From JANPBY01 sp963805505 (GTDB lineage: Bacteria > Actinomycetota > Actinomycetes > DATJPE01), in assembly GCA_963805505.1 (NCBI GenBank), contig CAWDUP010000006.1, positions 1 through 64,000 on the forward strand: 64,000 bases of DNA, in the 5' to 3' direction. The notes below the pieces were generated by a model. It ran no database searches and was not told where the DNA came from. It worked only from the letters and a program-made list of their open reading frames with translations. The translations under genes were made by a program, and so were the position numbers. Positions 1 to 6,811 of the stretch are shown piece by piece; positions within the stretch are counted from its first letter, which is position 1; every line of letters starts with the position of its first letter.

Positions 1-100
1 ATATCCGGCATTCTGTTCGCCGTGGAACACTCACGCCGCGATTCTCACGCACACGAACACCGGAAGATAGGACAGCAGAACCGAACAATATCCGGCATTC
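1..100. repeat. Direct repeat of 13 nt at the left edge
   Basis: The sequence ATATCCGGCATTC occurs at 1-13 and again at 88-100. The second copy is followed by GCGCTCGCC, which resembles the right half of the repeat spaced through the next 13 kb. It may be a degenerate array element, or a promoter-like TCCGGCATT box of the kind seen at 13395-13406. The first 170 nt otherwise contain no convincing gene; the array probably continues left of the window. Confidence 0.5.
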
Positions 101-170
101 GCGCTCGCCGCAGCCTTCGAATGACGCATACTCAAGCACCGAGGTTGAGGCCCATTCCTGGGGGTGCCGA

Positions 171-596
171 GTGGCGATAGATCAACGTGTTTCACCCTCC
201 CGTCCTGCGAGGAGGGCGGTGGAGGCCACAGGGATTGTGCTGCTGGTGTTGCTGGCACTCGCCTGTGCTTGGTTATGGCGATACGCCCAGTCCTCGACAG
301 GCTCGTCCACCAGCACCACCTTCGTTGGAGTCGTCACGAACACGCCCAGCGCGGAAGGAATCATCTGCGTACTTCCAGACGCAGGCGAGCCATCCCCAGT
401 CGGAGACGGAAGTGACTTCTGCGGTCGGGCTTACCCGTCCAGGGGCCTGACCATTGACGAGATCCAAACCGGAGACCGAGTTCGAGTTGTCACCTTCCAA
501 ACAACCGTTCCCGTTCAGGACAGTTCGGGCGGGGGTGAGGACGTTTCGGGCTTGCTGGTTCTGCCACCCGACATTGGTCTCCCGCCAGGCGCTTGA
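171..596 (+). CDS. Small membrane-anchored exported protein, unknown function
   Basis: A 141-aa protein starts at GTG 171, preceded by a G-rich Shine-Dalgarno-like run (161-164); a CATACT hexamer at 127-132 could be its -10. A single hydrophobic segment (about residues 20-38) follows a basic N-terminus, so it is likely an N-anchored extracytoplasmic protein with a Ser/Thr-rich linker. Two cysteines in the outer domain may pair. The family is not recognised. The stop lies 21 nt before the first GTGCCG repeat, like the other array members. Confidence 0.7.
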   Translation: MAIDQRVSPSRPARRAVEATGIVLLVLLALACAWLWRYAQSSTGSSTSTTFVGVVTNTPSAEGIICVLPDAGEPSPVGDGSDFCGRAYPSRGLTIDEIQTGDRVRVVTFQTTVPVQDSSGGGEDVSGLLVLPPDIGLPPGA

Positions 597-617
597 GTCC
601 TAGCGAGCCGAACCGAC

Positions 618-634
618 GTGCCGATATCCAGCGC
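618..634 (+). repeat. Array element 1 (GTGCCG box)
   Basis: GTGCCGATATCCAGCGC, 21 nt after the stop of the preceding gene. A CGCTAT hexamer (655-660), the likely -10 of the next gene, starts exactly 31 nt downstream of GTGCCG. Confidence 0.75.
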
Positions 635-710
635 ATGAAGCGGAGCTGGTCCGGCGCTATCGCCCGCACGACGGAGCAGACTGACTGTTCGGAACTGGAG
701 TTGGTGCCCT

Positions 711-1157
711 ATGCGTCCCACCTTCGTGAATCGCTTGTTCATCCCGGTAACCGCGCTTGGTCTGAGCTTGTTCGTAGCAGGGTGCGGCGCGTCATCAGGC
801 GTCCCCGCCGAAGAGCCGAGTTCGACGTCTACTGAGCCCGGCCACAGCGCCTCGCGGTCTCCTTCCTCGGTCGAAACGTTGTGCCAGTCCGCGACTGACG
901 ATGCCGGAACCGTGCTGTTCGCTCGTGGCACGACCGTCCAACAGGTCCGCGAGCGCACTGGTGGACCCGGGAACATCTCGCCGGCCGCCGATCCGTGGAA
1001 GTCTCTGAACGGATTCGATGAGGCGGCATGGTGCTCGATCAAATCGGGGTCTACATACACCTGGGTAGCCGCCTCAGCCTCTGGTGAGCCTGTCACGTTC
1101 GTGACCTCGGATCGGCCCCTCGGGGATCCAGGTCCCAAGGGCCCGGCTGTCCCGTAG
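711..1157 (+). CDS. Small lipoprotein, unknown function
   Basis: A 148-aa protein with a clear lipoprotein signal: basic N-terminus, hydrophobic core, and lipobox ending V-A-G-C (Cys about residue 25). The mature part begins with a Ser/Glu/Thr-rich linker. GGAG at 697-700 gives a Shine-Dalgarno 10 nt before ATG 711, and CGCTAT at 655-660 is a plausible -10. The globular part resembles small secreted beta-sandwich or DUF3558-like lipoproteins only in size and a possible Cys pair, so no family is assigned. It occupies one interval between two GTGCCG elements. Confidence 0.75.
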   Translation: MRPTFVNRLFIPVTALGLSLFVAGCGASSGVPAEEPSSTSTEPGHSASRSPSSVETLCQSATDDAGTVLFARGTTVQQVRERTGGPGNISPAADPWKSLNGFDEAAWCSIKSGSTYTWVAASASGEPVTFVTSDRPLGDPGPKGPAVP

Positions 1158-1168
1158 ACCGCACCGAC

Positions 1169-1185
1169 GTGCCGATCGCGCTCGC
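1169..1185 (+). repeat. Array element 2 (GTGCCG box)
   Basis: GTGCCGATCGCGCTCGC, 11 nt after the preceding stop. Flanks CGACG (1165-1169) and CGTCG (1185-1189) can pair across a 15-nt loop. The -10 CATGAT (1195-1200) starts 20 nt after GTGCCG. Confidence 0.8.
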
Positions 1186-1206
1186 GTCGTCAGGCATGAT
1201 CTGCGC

Positions 1207-1485
1207 GTGGCAACGCTCCGACGATTCTGGATACGGCTGGCGGAGGATGGCCCAGGGCCGTCAACGCTCGGGTACGGAGTCACCGCGTACGACGAGGCGG
1301 ACGCTCTCGCGATTCTGCGCTTTCAGGTGTTCGGGAACGATGAAGAGGCGATGCCTGCCGTCACCGAGTTGAGCGCTGACGTCAACGTCCCGGATCTAGA
1401 CCAGGGCCACGTCGTCCCCAACATGCTCCCCCCGAACTGGCGCGGCATCTGGTTCCCGAAGGGCTACGACACAGACCTGCGATAG
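1207..1485 (+). CDS. Small hypothetical protein of a widespread uncharacterised family
   Basis: A 92-aa soluble protein. The start is GTG 1207, because a CATGAT -10 hexamer lies 6 nt upstream (leaderless pattern). The pattern G-[VI]-T-A-[YW]-x3-D-A near residue 25, D-V-[NR]-x-L-[DE]-x-x-H-V near residue 62 and RGIWFP-x-GY at the C-terminus is one I recognise from many short bacterial proteins of unknown role. It fills one interval of the repeat-delimited array completely. Confidence 0.8.
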   Translation: MATLRRFWIRLAEDGPGPSTLGYGVTAYDEADALAILRFQVFGNDEEAMPAVTELSADVNVPDLDQGHVVPNMLPPNWRGIWFPKGYDTDLR

Positions 1486-1495
1486 CGAGCGCGAA

Positions 1496-1512
1496 GTGCC
1501 GATATGCCTCGC
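1496..1512 (+). repeat. Array element 3 (GTGCCG box)
   Basis: GTGCCGATATGCCTCGC, 10 nt after the preceding stop. The -10 hexamer TAACCT (1522-1527) begins 20 nt downstream of GTGCCG. Confidence 0.8.
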
Positions 1513-1534
1513 CTCGGGCTCTAACCTCAGGTCT

Positions 1535-1840
1535 GTGCGCCGCCTACTGGGGACCTTGGTTGGGGTGTCGCTGGCGATCGCTTCCCTGAGTGCATGCGGG
1601 CCAGCGTGCGACGCCGTTCAGACCGGCTTCGTCAGCAACCCCCAGGGTGAGGCGACGCCCCGGGCGGCCCTCGAGGCGTGGCTGAAGGACCCGAATGGCG
1701 GCGCAAGGGACCGCGACCCCGACGCGTGGAGCGCGACGGACCAGCCTCTGAAGTTTGTCAACGGGGACCAGACGGTGACCGTGGCTGACTTCACCCAAGT
1801 GGCAGGAGCTTCGGGCTACTTGGTTGAGCGCTGTCAGTAG
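1535..1840 (+). CDS. Small lipoprotein, unknown function
   Basis: A 101-aa protein starting at GTG 1535, seven nt after the -10 TAACCT (leaderless). The basic start, hydrophobic core and lipobox L-S-A-C mark a lipoprotein. The frame is open from GTG 1496 inside the repeat, but that start would put extra residues ahead of the signal peptide. The short mature domain has two more Cys (near the lipobox and near the C-terminus). The family is not recognised. It is one of several unrelated lipoproteins in the array. Confidence 0.75.
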   Translation: MRRLLGTLVGVSLAIASLSACGPACDAVQTGFVSNPQGEATPRAALEAWLKDPNGGARDRDPDAWSATDQPLKFVNGDQTVTVADFTQVAGASGYLVERCQ

Positions 1841-1857
1841 GACCACGCCGCGCCGAA

Positions 1858-1874
1858 GTGCCGTTCGCGCTCGC
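1858..1874 (+). repeat. Array element 4 (GTGCCG box)
   Basis: GTGCCGTTCGCGCTCGC, identical to elements at 2356 and 6763. GAAG (1855-1858) and CTTC (1874-1877) can pair around a 15-nt loop. The -10 CATCCT (1894-1899) begins 30 nt downstream. Confidence 0.85.
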
Positions 1875-1905
1875 TTCCTGACACCGGCGAAGGCATCCTG
1901 GGGAG

Positions 1906-2355
1906 GTGGCGCGCCTCGTTCCTTTAGTTGTGTCTCCGGCGGTCCCGTTGCTGGAGTTCGAGACATTCGATTTGCTCCTCGTGAGCGTTGAGGCTTGGCC
2001 GGATCGCGTACGGATTCGTCTAGCGGTCTCGGCCAACGCCGAGGTGGCAGTCGATGCACTTGACGTGACCCTTGCGGAGATGGTGGGAAGTTGGGACCGA
2101 GGAGGGGACAGCGACTGGCTCGCCTCGGAGCATCCGTTCACGCAGTTCTTTCAGCGGATTGATTTCTCACTTCACGACTCTGCGGCCACGCCGTATTGGC
2201 GCAGCAACGCCTCGGTAGGTGGCAGCGGAAGCGACTGGGAGGCGAGTTGGCTCTTCCGTCCGGGCCTCGGGACCGAAGTTCATGACCTAGTGGTGCTTGC
2301 GCGTACGCCCAGTGGCGAAGGTCGTGTTGCGGTGCACCTGGGTGACCGCCCGTAA
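1906..2355 (+). CDS. Hypothetical cytosolic protein
   Basis: A 149-aa soluble protein. GTG 1906 is preferred because a CATCCT hexamer lies 6 nt upstream (leaderless), although GGGGAG also overlaps that spacer and could serve as a Shine-Dalgarno. No signal peptide or membrane segment is present. Alternating hydrophobic stretches and acidic loops suggest a beta-rich fold. No family was recognised. Its stop codon touches the next GTGCCG element with no intervening base. Confidence 0.75.
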   Translation: MARLVPLVVSPAVPLLEFETFDLLLVSVEAWPDRVRIRLAVSANAEVAVDALDVTLAEMVGSWDRGGDSDWLASEHPFTQFFQRIDFSLHDSAATPYWRSNASVGGSGSDWEASWLFRPGLGTEVHDLVVLARTPSGEGRVAVHLGDRP

Positions 2356-2372
2356 GTGCCGTTCGCGCTCGC
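2356..2372 (+). repeat. Array element 5 (GTGCCG box)
   Basis: GTGCCGTTCGCGCTCGC directly abutting the preceding TAA stop. A CAGAAT hexamer (2383-2388) begins 21 nt downstream. Confidence 0.85.
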
Positions 2373-2441
2373 CCAGATCATGCAGAATGTGCAGGTAGCT
2401 GGCGCTTGGACGGAACGCCATTGCGCCCTGAGGAGGGACGG

Positions 2442-2910
2442 CGTGCCTGCTCGATCAGTCTCCTGGGACAGCGGGACAGCCATTCCCAACTCCGTCTTCC
2501 GCCACATGATCGTCGGCGACGACACGCAGGGGCGCTTCTCGGCACAATCGGCTGTACTGGCACCGCGAGCATTGGTTATGCCGCACAGCCATCAGCGCGA
2601 GGACGAGTACACCTTCGTGTACCGAGGGCGGATCGGCGGTCTGATCGGCGACGACGAGCTCGAGGTGGCAGAGGGAAGCTTCCTATTCAAGCCGCGCGGG
2701 GTCCCGCATTCGATCTGGAACCCCACCGATGACCCGGCAGTGGTCATCGAGTTCATCAGCCCCGCTGGCTTTGAGCATTTCTTCGAGGAGATGGCTGCTC
2801 TAGCTCACCCAGACCTCGCAGCCATGCAGGAGATCGCTCGCCGATACGGGCAACAGCCCTACCCCGACTTGGTCAAAGGGCTGCAGGAGCGCCACGGCGT
2901 CCACCTGTGA
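2442..2910 (+). CDS. Cupin-domain protein
   Basis: A 155-aa cytosolic cupin. GTG 2442 is chosen because GAGGAGGG lies about 8 nt upstream; the -10 CAGAAT (2383-2388) implies a leader of about 50 nt, unlike its leaderless neighbours. Cupin motif 1 appears as P-H-S-H-x4-E-x-T-F-V-x-R-G-x-I-G-G and motif 2 as G-x-x-F-x-K-P-R-G-V-P-H, so a metal ion is probably held by two His of motif 1, its Glu, and the motif 2 His. The substrate is unknown; it could be a small-molecule isomerase or dioxygenase, or a binding protein. Confidence 0.85.
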
Positions 2911-2946
2911 CGTCTGGCGACCTTCCCGCGGAGTGAGCAAGCCGAA

Positions 2947-2963
2947 GTGCCGATATCCATCGC
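2947..2963 (+). repeat. Array element 6 (GTGCCG box)
   Basis: GTGCCGATATCCATCGC, 36 nt after the cupin stop. Just downstream TGAGGA-AGCGC-TCCTCA (2965-2981) forms a small hairpin. The -10 CAGAAT (2984-2989) begins 31 nt after GTGCCG. Confidence 0.8.
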
Positions 2964-2996
2964 ATGAGGAAGCGCTCCTCAGGCAGAATGCGCGGC

Positions 2997-3416
2997 ATGG
3001 GGTGGGACAGGGGCTCACGCACCGACTATCTGACGAAGACCGGTCGTTGGACCGTTCGCGTTCTGTTGTTGATCGGCCCTGTCTGGGGCCTACTGGGATT
3101 GGGGCCTCTGCTCGCCGTCACGGGGCTGGTGCTGCTTTGGCGGGCGTCGGACTGGACGCGAGATGAGAAGACCGTCTCGACTCTGATCCTTCTATCCGCG
3201 ATCGTCGTGGCGATAGCTGCCGCCACCGTTGTCGGGCTGACCGCTCCCTGGAGCGATTTGTCAGATGGCGGGGCCTGGCTGGTCTACGCGGTGTCCATGT
3301 ACCTCCCGCTGGGCTTGGCACTGGTTGTCTTCATGCCCCTGTCCGGGGTGTATCTGCTGTCGAGGAAACGGCTTGAGCGCGGCCTCAATCGGCTGCCGCG
3401 TTGGGCCATCAACTAG
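2997..3416 (+). CDS. Small integral membrane protein, unknown function
   Basis: A 139-aa protein starting at ATG 2997, seven nt after the -10 CAGAAT (leaderless). An upstream in-frame ATG at 2964 is less likely. There are four hydrophobic segments, at about residues 19-34, 37-46, 62-80 and 94-117, separated by short charged loops, and a basic C-terminal tail. No motif beyond membrane topology was recognised. It fills one repeat-delimited interval. Confidence 0.75.
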   Translation: MGWDRGSRTDYLTKTGRWTVRVLLLIGPVWGLLGLGPLLAVTGLVLLWRASDWTRDEKTVSTLILLSAIVVAIAAATVVGLTAPWSDLSDGGAWLVYAVSMYLPLGLALVVFMPLSGVYLLSRKRLERGLNRLPRWAIN

Positions 3417-3428
3417 CGCGCCCGCGAT

Positions 3429-3445
3429 GTGCCGTTCTCAGTCGC
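3429..3445 (+). repeat. Array element 7 (GTGCCG box)
   Basis: GTGCCGTTCTCAGTCGC, 12 nt after the preceding stop. A CAACGT hexamer (3467-3472) lies 32 nt downstream, close to the next start. Confidence 0.75.
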
Positions 3446-3476
3446 TAGGAACCCGCTGGCTCCGAACAACGTCCAT

Positions 3477-3860
3477 ATGCGTGTGGGCCGCCTATCGGTG
3501 CTTCTCGTGGTGCTGTTGCTGGCCGCCTGTGGACCTGACGGCCCTGTGGTTCCGATACCCACCAGCAGCGGTGGAGGCGACGGCTCGATGAATGCCCTCA
3601 TCGGGGGAGTATTGGAGCAGGACGCCTCCGGCTGCCTCGTCATCGGCCATTCGGTCATCCTGTGGCCTGAGGGCTATTCAGCTCGCCGAACTGCGACCGC
3701 CGCGGTTGACGTGTTCAACTCGATCGGCCAGCGCGTGGCGACGACAGGCCAAAAACTCAGTGCAGGTGGCGGCCTGGCCGATCCGACGTTGACCGGGCCG
3801 TGTCTAACCGGCCGGGAGGTCTTCGGCATCGGGGGCCCCGTCGAGCCAATCGGTGGCTAG
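3477..3860 (+). CDS. Small lipoprotein, unknown function
   Basis: A 127-aa lipoprotein with a short basic N-terminus, a leucine/valine core and a lipobox ending L-A-A-C near residue 18. A Gly/Ser/Pro linker precedes the mature domain, which contains two Cys that may pair. ATG 3477 and GTG 3483 are both possible starts; a CAACGT hexamer at 3467-3472 suggests transcription begins close to them. The central pattern G-C-L-V-I-G-x-S-V-I-L-W-P-x-G-Y resembles a motif in other small actinobacterial lipoproteins, without a known function. Confidence 0.75.
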   Translation: MRVGRLSVLLVVLLLAACGPDGPVVPIPTSSGGGDGSMNALIGGVLEQDASGCLVIGHSVILWPEGYSARRTATAAVDVFNSIGQRVATTGQKLSAGGGLADPTLTGPCLTGREVFGIGGPVEPIGG

Positions 3861-3876
3861 CCTCGGCGCCGCCTAT

Positions 3877-3893
3877 GTGCCGCAAGCCCCAGC
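3877..3893 (+). repeat. Array element 8, degenerate GTGCCG box
   Basis: GTGCCGCAAGCCCCAGC, 16 nt after the preceding stop. The right half is poorly conserved. A second GTGCCG at 3939 has no extended match. Confidence 0.45.
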
Positions 3894-3988
3894 TATAGCG
3901 GGCTCGCCGTATCTGGTGTTCGGGGCTGGTTGACCGCCGTGCCGGCCAGGGTGGATCCTCCGTACTACCAAGTGGACGGGGGAACGAC

Positions 3989-4870
3989 GTGAAGGCCTTG
4001 GGTCGCGGCTTACTGGGCCTAGTCGCGTTGATGGCGGTGGCAGGCTGTCAGGCCCCACCAGCACCTTCACCAGCGATTGGCTCGTCGAGTCCGACGCCGG
4101 CGCCGTCCGCGGCGGCCGACATTCGCTTGCTGCCTACTCTGACGGCCGCGAACATGGCGGGTCTGACCTCCTGGCCATTGCGGGAGTCCGGCTACCTGCA
4201 CATCAGTGTGACCGCAACTGGCATCTGCGCCTCGCTGTATCAGGGGGAGGCGCGACAGTCTCTGGGTGCGTTCTTCTGGCCGCCGGGATACGTGGTGCGC
4301 TCTGACCGCCTGAGGTGGCGGGTCGTTGACGGCTCGGGCCGGTTTGTCGCCGGCGAAGGCGACTACCTCTACGTCCGCGGACGTACCGCGTCGTCTCAGT
4401 CGGTGCGGTTCTCCGGCCTGCCGATGCCCTGTCCAGCTGCCAGGCACAAGGTCGTTCAGGTCGTGGCCCACGGTGCTCCTGGTGTTCCGGTCGGCGCGAA
4501 GAAGCGCCCCGCGGTGATTGTGGAGTGCACAGAGCCCCGTGTTCGCCCGAACAGTTTGGTCCTGGCCTGCGCCGATGCCGGCTTGATCCTGAAACACCTG
4601 CGCTACGACACCTGGAGTCGTCACGGCGCGAGCGGGACCGCCATGGCTGCCGTGCATTGCTACCCGGGTTCAGACAAGGTCCCCGCCGTTTCACGTTCGG
4701 CCCAGCTCGCCTGGTTCATGCGCTGCTCGCCATGCGCGGACCGCATCTGGTCTACAGCCGGAAACCGTGTGCCTGACCCAGGCGCTCGAGTCGGTAGAAC
4801 AGCAGCCTGCCAGCACGCGAAGTGCCGCTATCGCTCGCATGGTCGCGCCGGGGGGGATCGACCGTCGTAG
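3989..4870 (+). CDS. Lipoprotein with probable C-terminal frameshift
   Basis: The open frame encodes 293 aa from GTG 3989, with a G-rich Shine-Dalgarno around 3978 and a -10-like TACTAC (3963-3968). The lipobox is V-A-G-C, followed by a Pro/Ser/Ala linker. After about residue 230 the frame loses normal composition and runs through the next GTGCCG element, which no neighbour does. The frame that opens around 4680 continues plausibly (T-F-G-P-A-R-L-V-H-A, then V-Y-S-R) and stops at 4776, so one base has probably been lost in the C run near 4680-4684. The intended product would be about 262 aa. Function unknown. Confidence 0.6.
   Translation: MKALGRGLLGLVALMAVAGCQAPPAPSPAIGSSSPTPAPSAAADIRLLPTLTAANMAGLTSWPLRESGYLHISVTATGICASLYQGEARQSLGAFFWPPGYVVRSDRLRWRVVDGSGRFVAGEGDYLYVRGRTASSQSVRFSGLPMPCPAARHKVVQVVAHGAPGVPVGAKKRPAVIVECTEPRVRPNSLVLACADAGLILKHLRYDTWSRHGASGTAMAAVHCYPGSDKVPAVSRSAQLAWFMRCSPCADRIWSTAGNRVPDPGARVGRTAACQHAKCRYRSHGRAGGDRPS
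4822..4838 (+). repeat. Array element 9 (GTGCCG box)
   Basis: GTGCCGCTATCGCTCGC, the closest match to the overall consensus. It lies inside the over-long frame of the upstream lipoprotein but 45 nt after that gene's probable true end (4776). TAGCAT (4868-4873) begins 40 nt downstream. Confidence 0.85.
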
Positions 4871-4899
4871 CATCGAGAGTGGCGAGGGAGGTGCCGACC

Positions 4900-5358
4900 A
4901 TGCGACTTGTCGCGGTGATCATTGGGGCCGCCCTCGCTGTCGCGGCCTGTACGGCTGACGGGTCCGTCGTTGAGCAGAGCCCAGTCCCCAGTCCGACGCA
5001 ATCAGCGGGCGGAATCGCTGACCCGGCGGTGGAGATCCTCCCCGCCTCGACCGGGTTGCGTGGCTATCCCGTCGACTCGCTTGCCTGCCCCACGAACACA
5101 GCCGAGACCAAGGCTGTCATCGGACTGGAGGGGGAGAGCCAGTCGGGGCCGGGCGCAATCACCAACGTTCCCTTGTCGTTGACTGTCTGTCCTTTGGTCT
5201 TTGGCCATGCGGAACCGAAGGCAGAGCCTGTAGCCGTCCTTCCGGGACAGACGCTGTTCGCCGACTTGCCAAGGAACTTGCCCGTCCAGACAATGCCAAG
5301 ACCCCCGACTACTGCACCGACGTGTATCAGATCCCAGCGTGATCCTGTTGGAGACTGA
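4900..5358 (+). CDS. Lipoprotein, probably frameshifted near its C-terminus
   Basis: ATG 4900 follows a strong GGGAGG Shine-Dalgarno (4886-4891) and encodes a lipoprotein signal ending V-A-A-C. The annotated frame gives 152 aa, but its last 30 residues look unnatural. A second frame reads A-K-E-L-A-R-P-D-N-A-K-T-P-D-Y-C over about 5268-5336, and a third reads S-V-I-L-L-E-T-D-S-G-F-W-S-V-H from about 5336 on. Two indels would join these into one longer protein ending before the element at 5485. The gene is therefore either decayed or affected by sequence errors. Function unknown. Confidence 0.6.
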   Translation: MRLVAVIIGAALAVAACTADGSVVEQSPVPSPTQSAGGIADPAVEILPASTGLRGYPVDSLACPTNTAETKAVIGLEGESQSGPGAITNVPLSLTVCPLVFGHAEPKAEPVAVLPGQTLFADLPRNLPVQTMPRPPTTAPTCIRSQRDPVGD

Positions 5359-5484
5359 CAGCGGATTCTGGTCGGTGCATCTGCCGACGAACCGGTGCCG
5401 CTGGAATCGCCGTTCGGTCTCGCATCTACTGGAGACGCGCCGAGGTCGCCGCCTAGGCACGCGACGCCACGCACCCGAACCTAC

Positions 5485-5501
5485 GTGCCGCTATCCAGCA
5501 G
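5485..5501 (+). repeat. Array element 10 (GTGCCG box)
   Basis: GTGCCGCTATCCAGCAG, same orientation as the others. No clear gene follows it in the next 450 nt. Confidence 0.65.
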
Positions 5502-5945
5502 CGGACCTGCCAGGCACCGATGCCTGACGAACGTCTGACCATCGATACGAGTGGTGTGCAACAGCGACAACGACGATGAGTAGCTGATGAGAGATGGCAA
5601 TCGCCGGCCAGGGCATAGCCGCCGTAGAAAGCGGTAGGACTGAGCGGCGTCACGCCGCGTAGTCGCGAGATGCCAGTGGCCGGTTTGACCAGAGCAACGG
5701 AGCAGGGCATAGAGAAGCGCCAAAGATCGAACAGCCGCATAAGAGAGGGACAGCCAAGATCATCGGAAGGACCTAGCGAAGACGATCAGAGATGGAACGG
5801 CATGTACATCGCGCCACAGAAGCGTGCAAAGCGGGTCATCCACGAAACGGCTCCACGGCATCCACAGACACCCGACTAGACCCCCGATACCGGCAGGGAG
5901 AATGCTGGCGAGGCGCACGAGTCACCTCCTGCAACGCGAACCGAG
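5502..5945. other. Array interval without a recognisable gene
   Basis: This stretch between two GTGCCG elements is richer in A than its surroundings and lacks the third-position GC bias of real genes here. Short open frames exist on both strands, but none has a credible promoter, Shine-Dalgarno or protein-like composition. It may be a decayed or non-coding unit. No RNA gene was recognised. Confidence 0.5.
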
Positions 5946-5962
5946 GTGCCGTTCTCGCTCGG
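5946..5962 (+). repeat. Array element 11 (GTGCCG box)
   Basis: GTGCCGTTCTCGCTCGG. CCGAG (5941-5945) and CTCGG (5958-5962) can pair. CATGAT (5972-5977) starts 20 nt downstream, and TCGTCAGGCATGATC is shared with element 2. Confidence 0.8.
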
Positions 5963-5983
5963 ATCGTCAGGCATGATCAGGCG

Positions 5984-6316
5984 GTGCCTCTCTTCGGTCG
6001 GCGACCCTCAACGCCGCGAGACCGGAACTCCTACCCACAGCCGGGATACGTCGCCGTGGTCAGCGCTGAGACGCAGGAATGGGAGTTCATCTCCGGAATG
6101 GCCATCAGATCGCACGGCCACCTGCCGGTTCTCGGGGCCGAGCAGGCGGAGTGGTTGGGCCAGGCTGAGGAGACCACACTCCTGGATGAACTAACAGTCT
6201 TGGCCAACGCCGACGTGTCTCCCGAAGACCGTTTGGACATCGGCCGGGCGGCCGCCCTCGTTCGGTATGCCCTTGACACCGGAACGGGCATCCAGGTGGT
6301 ACCACCCGCGTCATAG
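5984..6316 (+). CDS. Hypothetical cytosolic protein
   Basis: A 110-aa protein. GTG 5984 is chosen because a CATGAT -10 lies 6 nt upstream (leaderless); the frame is open further upstream but crosses the repeat. The protein is soluble, with a tyrosine/proline-containing start, an acidic middle and a C-terminal helix-rich part (D-I-G-R-A-A-A-L-V-R). No family was recognised. Its stop codon directly abuts the next element. Confidence 0.7.
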   Translation: MPLFGRRPSTPRDRNSYPQPGYVAVVSAETQEWEFISGMAIRSHGHLPVLGAEQAEWLGQAEETTLLDELTVLANADVSPEDRLDIGRAAALVRYALDTGTGIQVVPPAS

Positions 6317-6333
6317 GTGCCGCTATGTAGCGC
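6317..6333 (+). repeat. Array element 12 (GTGCCG box)
   Basis: GTGCCGCTATGTAGCGC, immediately after a TAG stop. Downstream GCGCATC and GATGCGT (6330-6354) can form a stem. The -10 CATGAT (6355-6360) begins 32 nt after GTGCCG. Confidence 0.8.
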
Positions 6334-6367
6334 ATCGTGAAGCGCCGGATGCGTCATGATGGCGGTC

Positions 6368-6748
6368 ATGGAACCGCGCAGGTTCGGACGGCGTCCCAGA
6401 TCCATGCGCGTCGTGGCGGCCACGGTTTGTCTAGGCGCAATCTGGCTCGCCGGTTGCACGGTCAAGGCTCCGGATCCCGAGCCTGCGCCTTCTCCGTCGG
6501 TGGTCCAGTCCGTCAACCACTACGTGCTCGCGACCGGTTGTGGGATCAGGGAAGCGCGACTTGGTGACGACATCTACCGAGCCACTCCCATGATCTACCC
6601 GCCACCCGAGCCCTGGGGCCGCCCCATTCAGGTTGGAACGATGACCGTGTACGACGACGGCACCGCCCGTTTCGGGGCTCCAGGTGGGCTTGAAGCGCTC
6701 TTCGTGTTGGATCCAGACGCCCAGGAACTACCAGGCTGCCTCTCCTGA
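6368..6748 (+). CDS. Small lipoprotein, unknown function
   Basis: A 126-aa lipoprotein starting at ATG 6368, seven nt after the -10 CATGAT (leaderless). A basic N-terminus of about 12 residues precedes the hydrophobic core and the lipobox L-A-G-C (Cys about residue 30), followed by a Pro/Glu/Ser linker. The mature domain contains two further Cys, a P-P-P-E-P-W-G segment and a T-V-Y-D-D-G-T-A strand typical of small beta-folded secreted proteins. The family is not recognised. Confidence 0.75.
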   Translation: MEPRRFGRRPRSMRVVAATVCLGAIWLAGCTVKAPDPEPAPSPSVVQSVNHYVLATGCGIREARLGDDIYRATPMIYPPPEPWGRPIQVGTMTVYDDGTARFGAPGGLEALFVLDPDAQELPGCLS

Positions 6749-6762
6749 ATAGCGCGCGCGAT

Positions 6763-6779
6763 GTGCCGTTCGCGCTCGC
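6763..6779 (+). repeat. Array element 13 (GTGCCG box)
   Basis: GTGCCGTTCGCGCTCGC, identical over 17 nt to elements at 1858 and 2356; 14 nt after the preceding stop. CAGTAT (6799-6804) begins 30 nt downstream. Confidence 0.85.
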
Positions 6780-6811
6780 ACGCCAGGGTGGAACCGGGCA
6801 GTATCACTCGG

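Noticed and set aside
31..258. Minus-strand 75-codon frame at the left edge
   Set aside because: Overlaps the start of the plus-strand gene at 171 and has no promoter; Pro/Ser/Arg-rich composition is typical of antisense frames.
3939..3944. Extra GTGCCG upstream of the lipoprotein at 3989
   Set aside because: Only the hexamer matches. By base composition such hexamers are expected several times in 13 kb.
5453..5740. Minus-strand 95-codon frame in the array
   Set aside because: It crosses an array element, overlaps the previous lipoprotein and has no promoter or protein-like composition.
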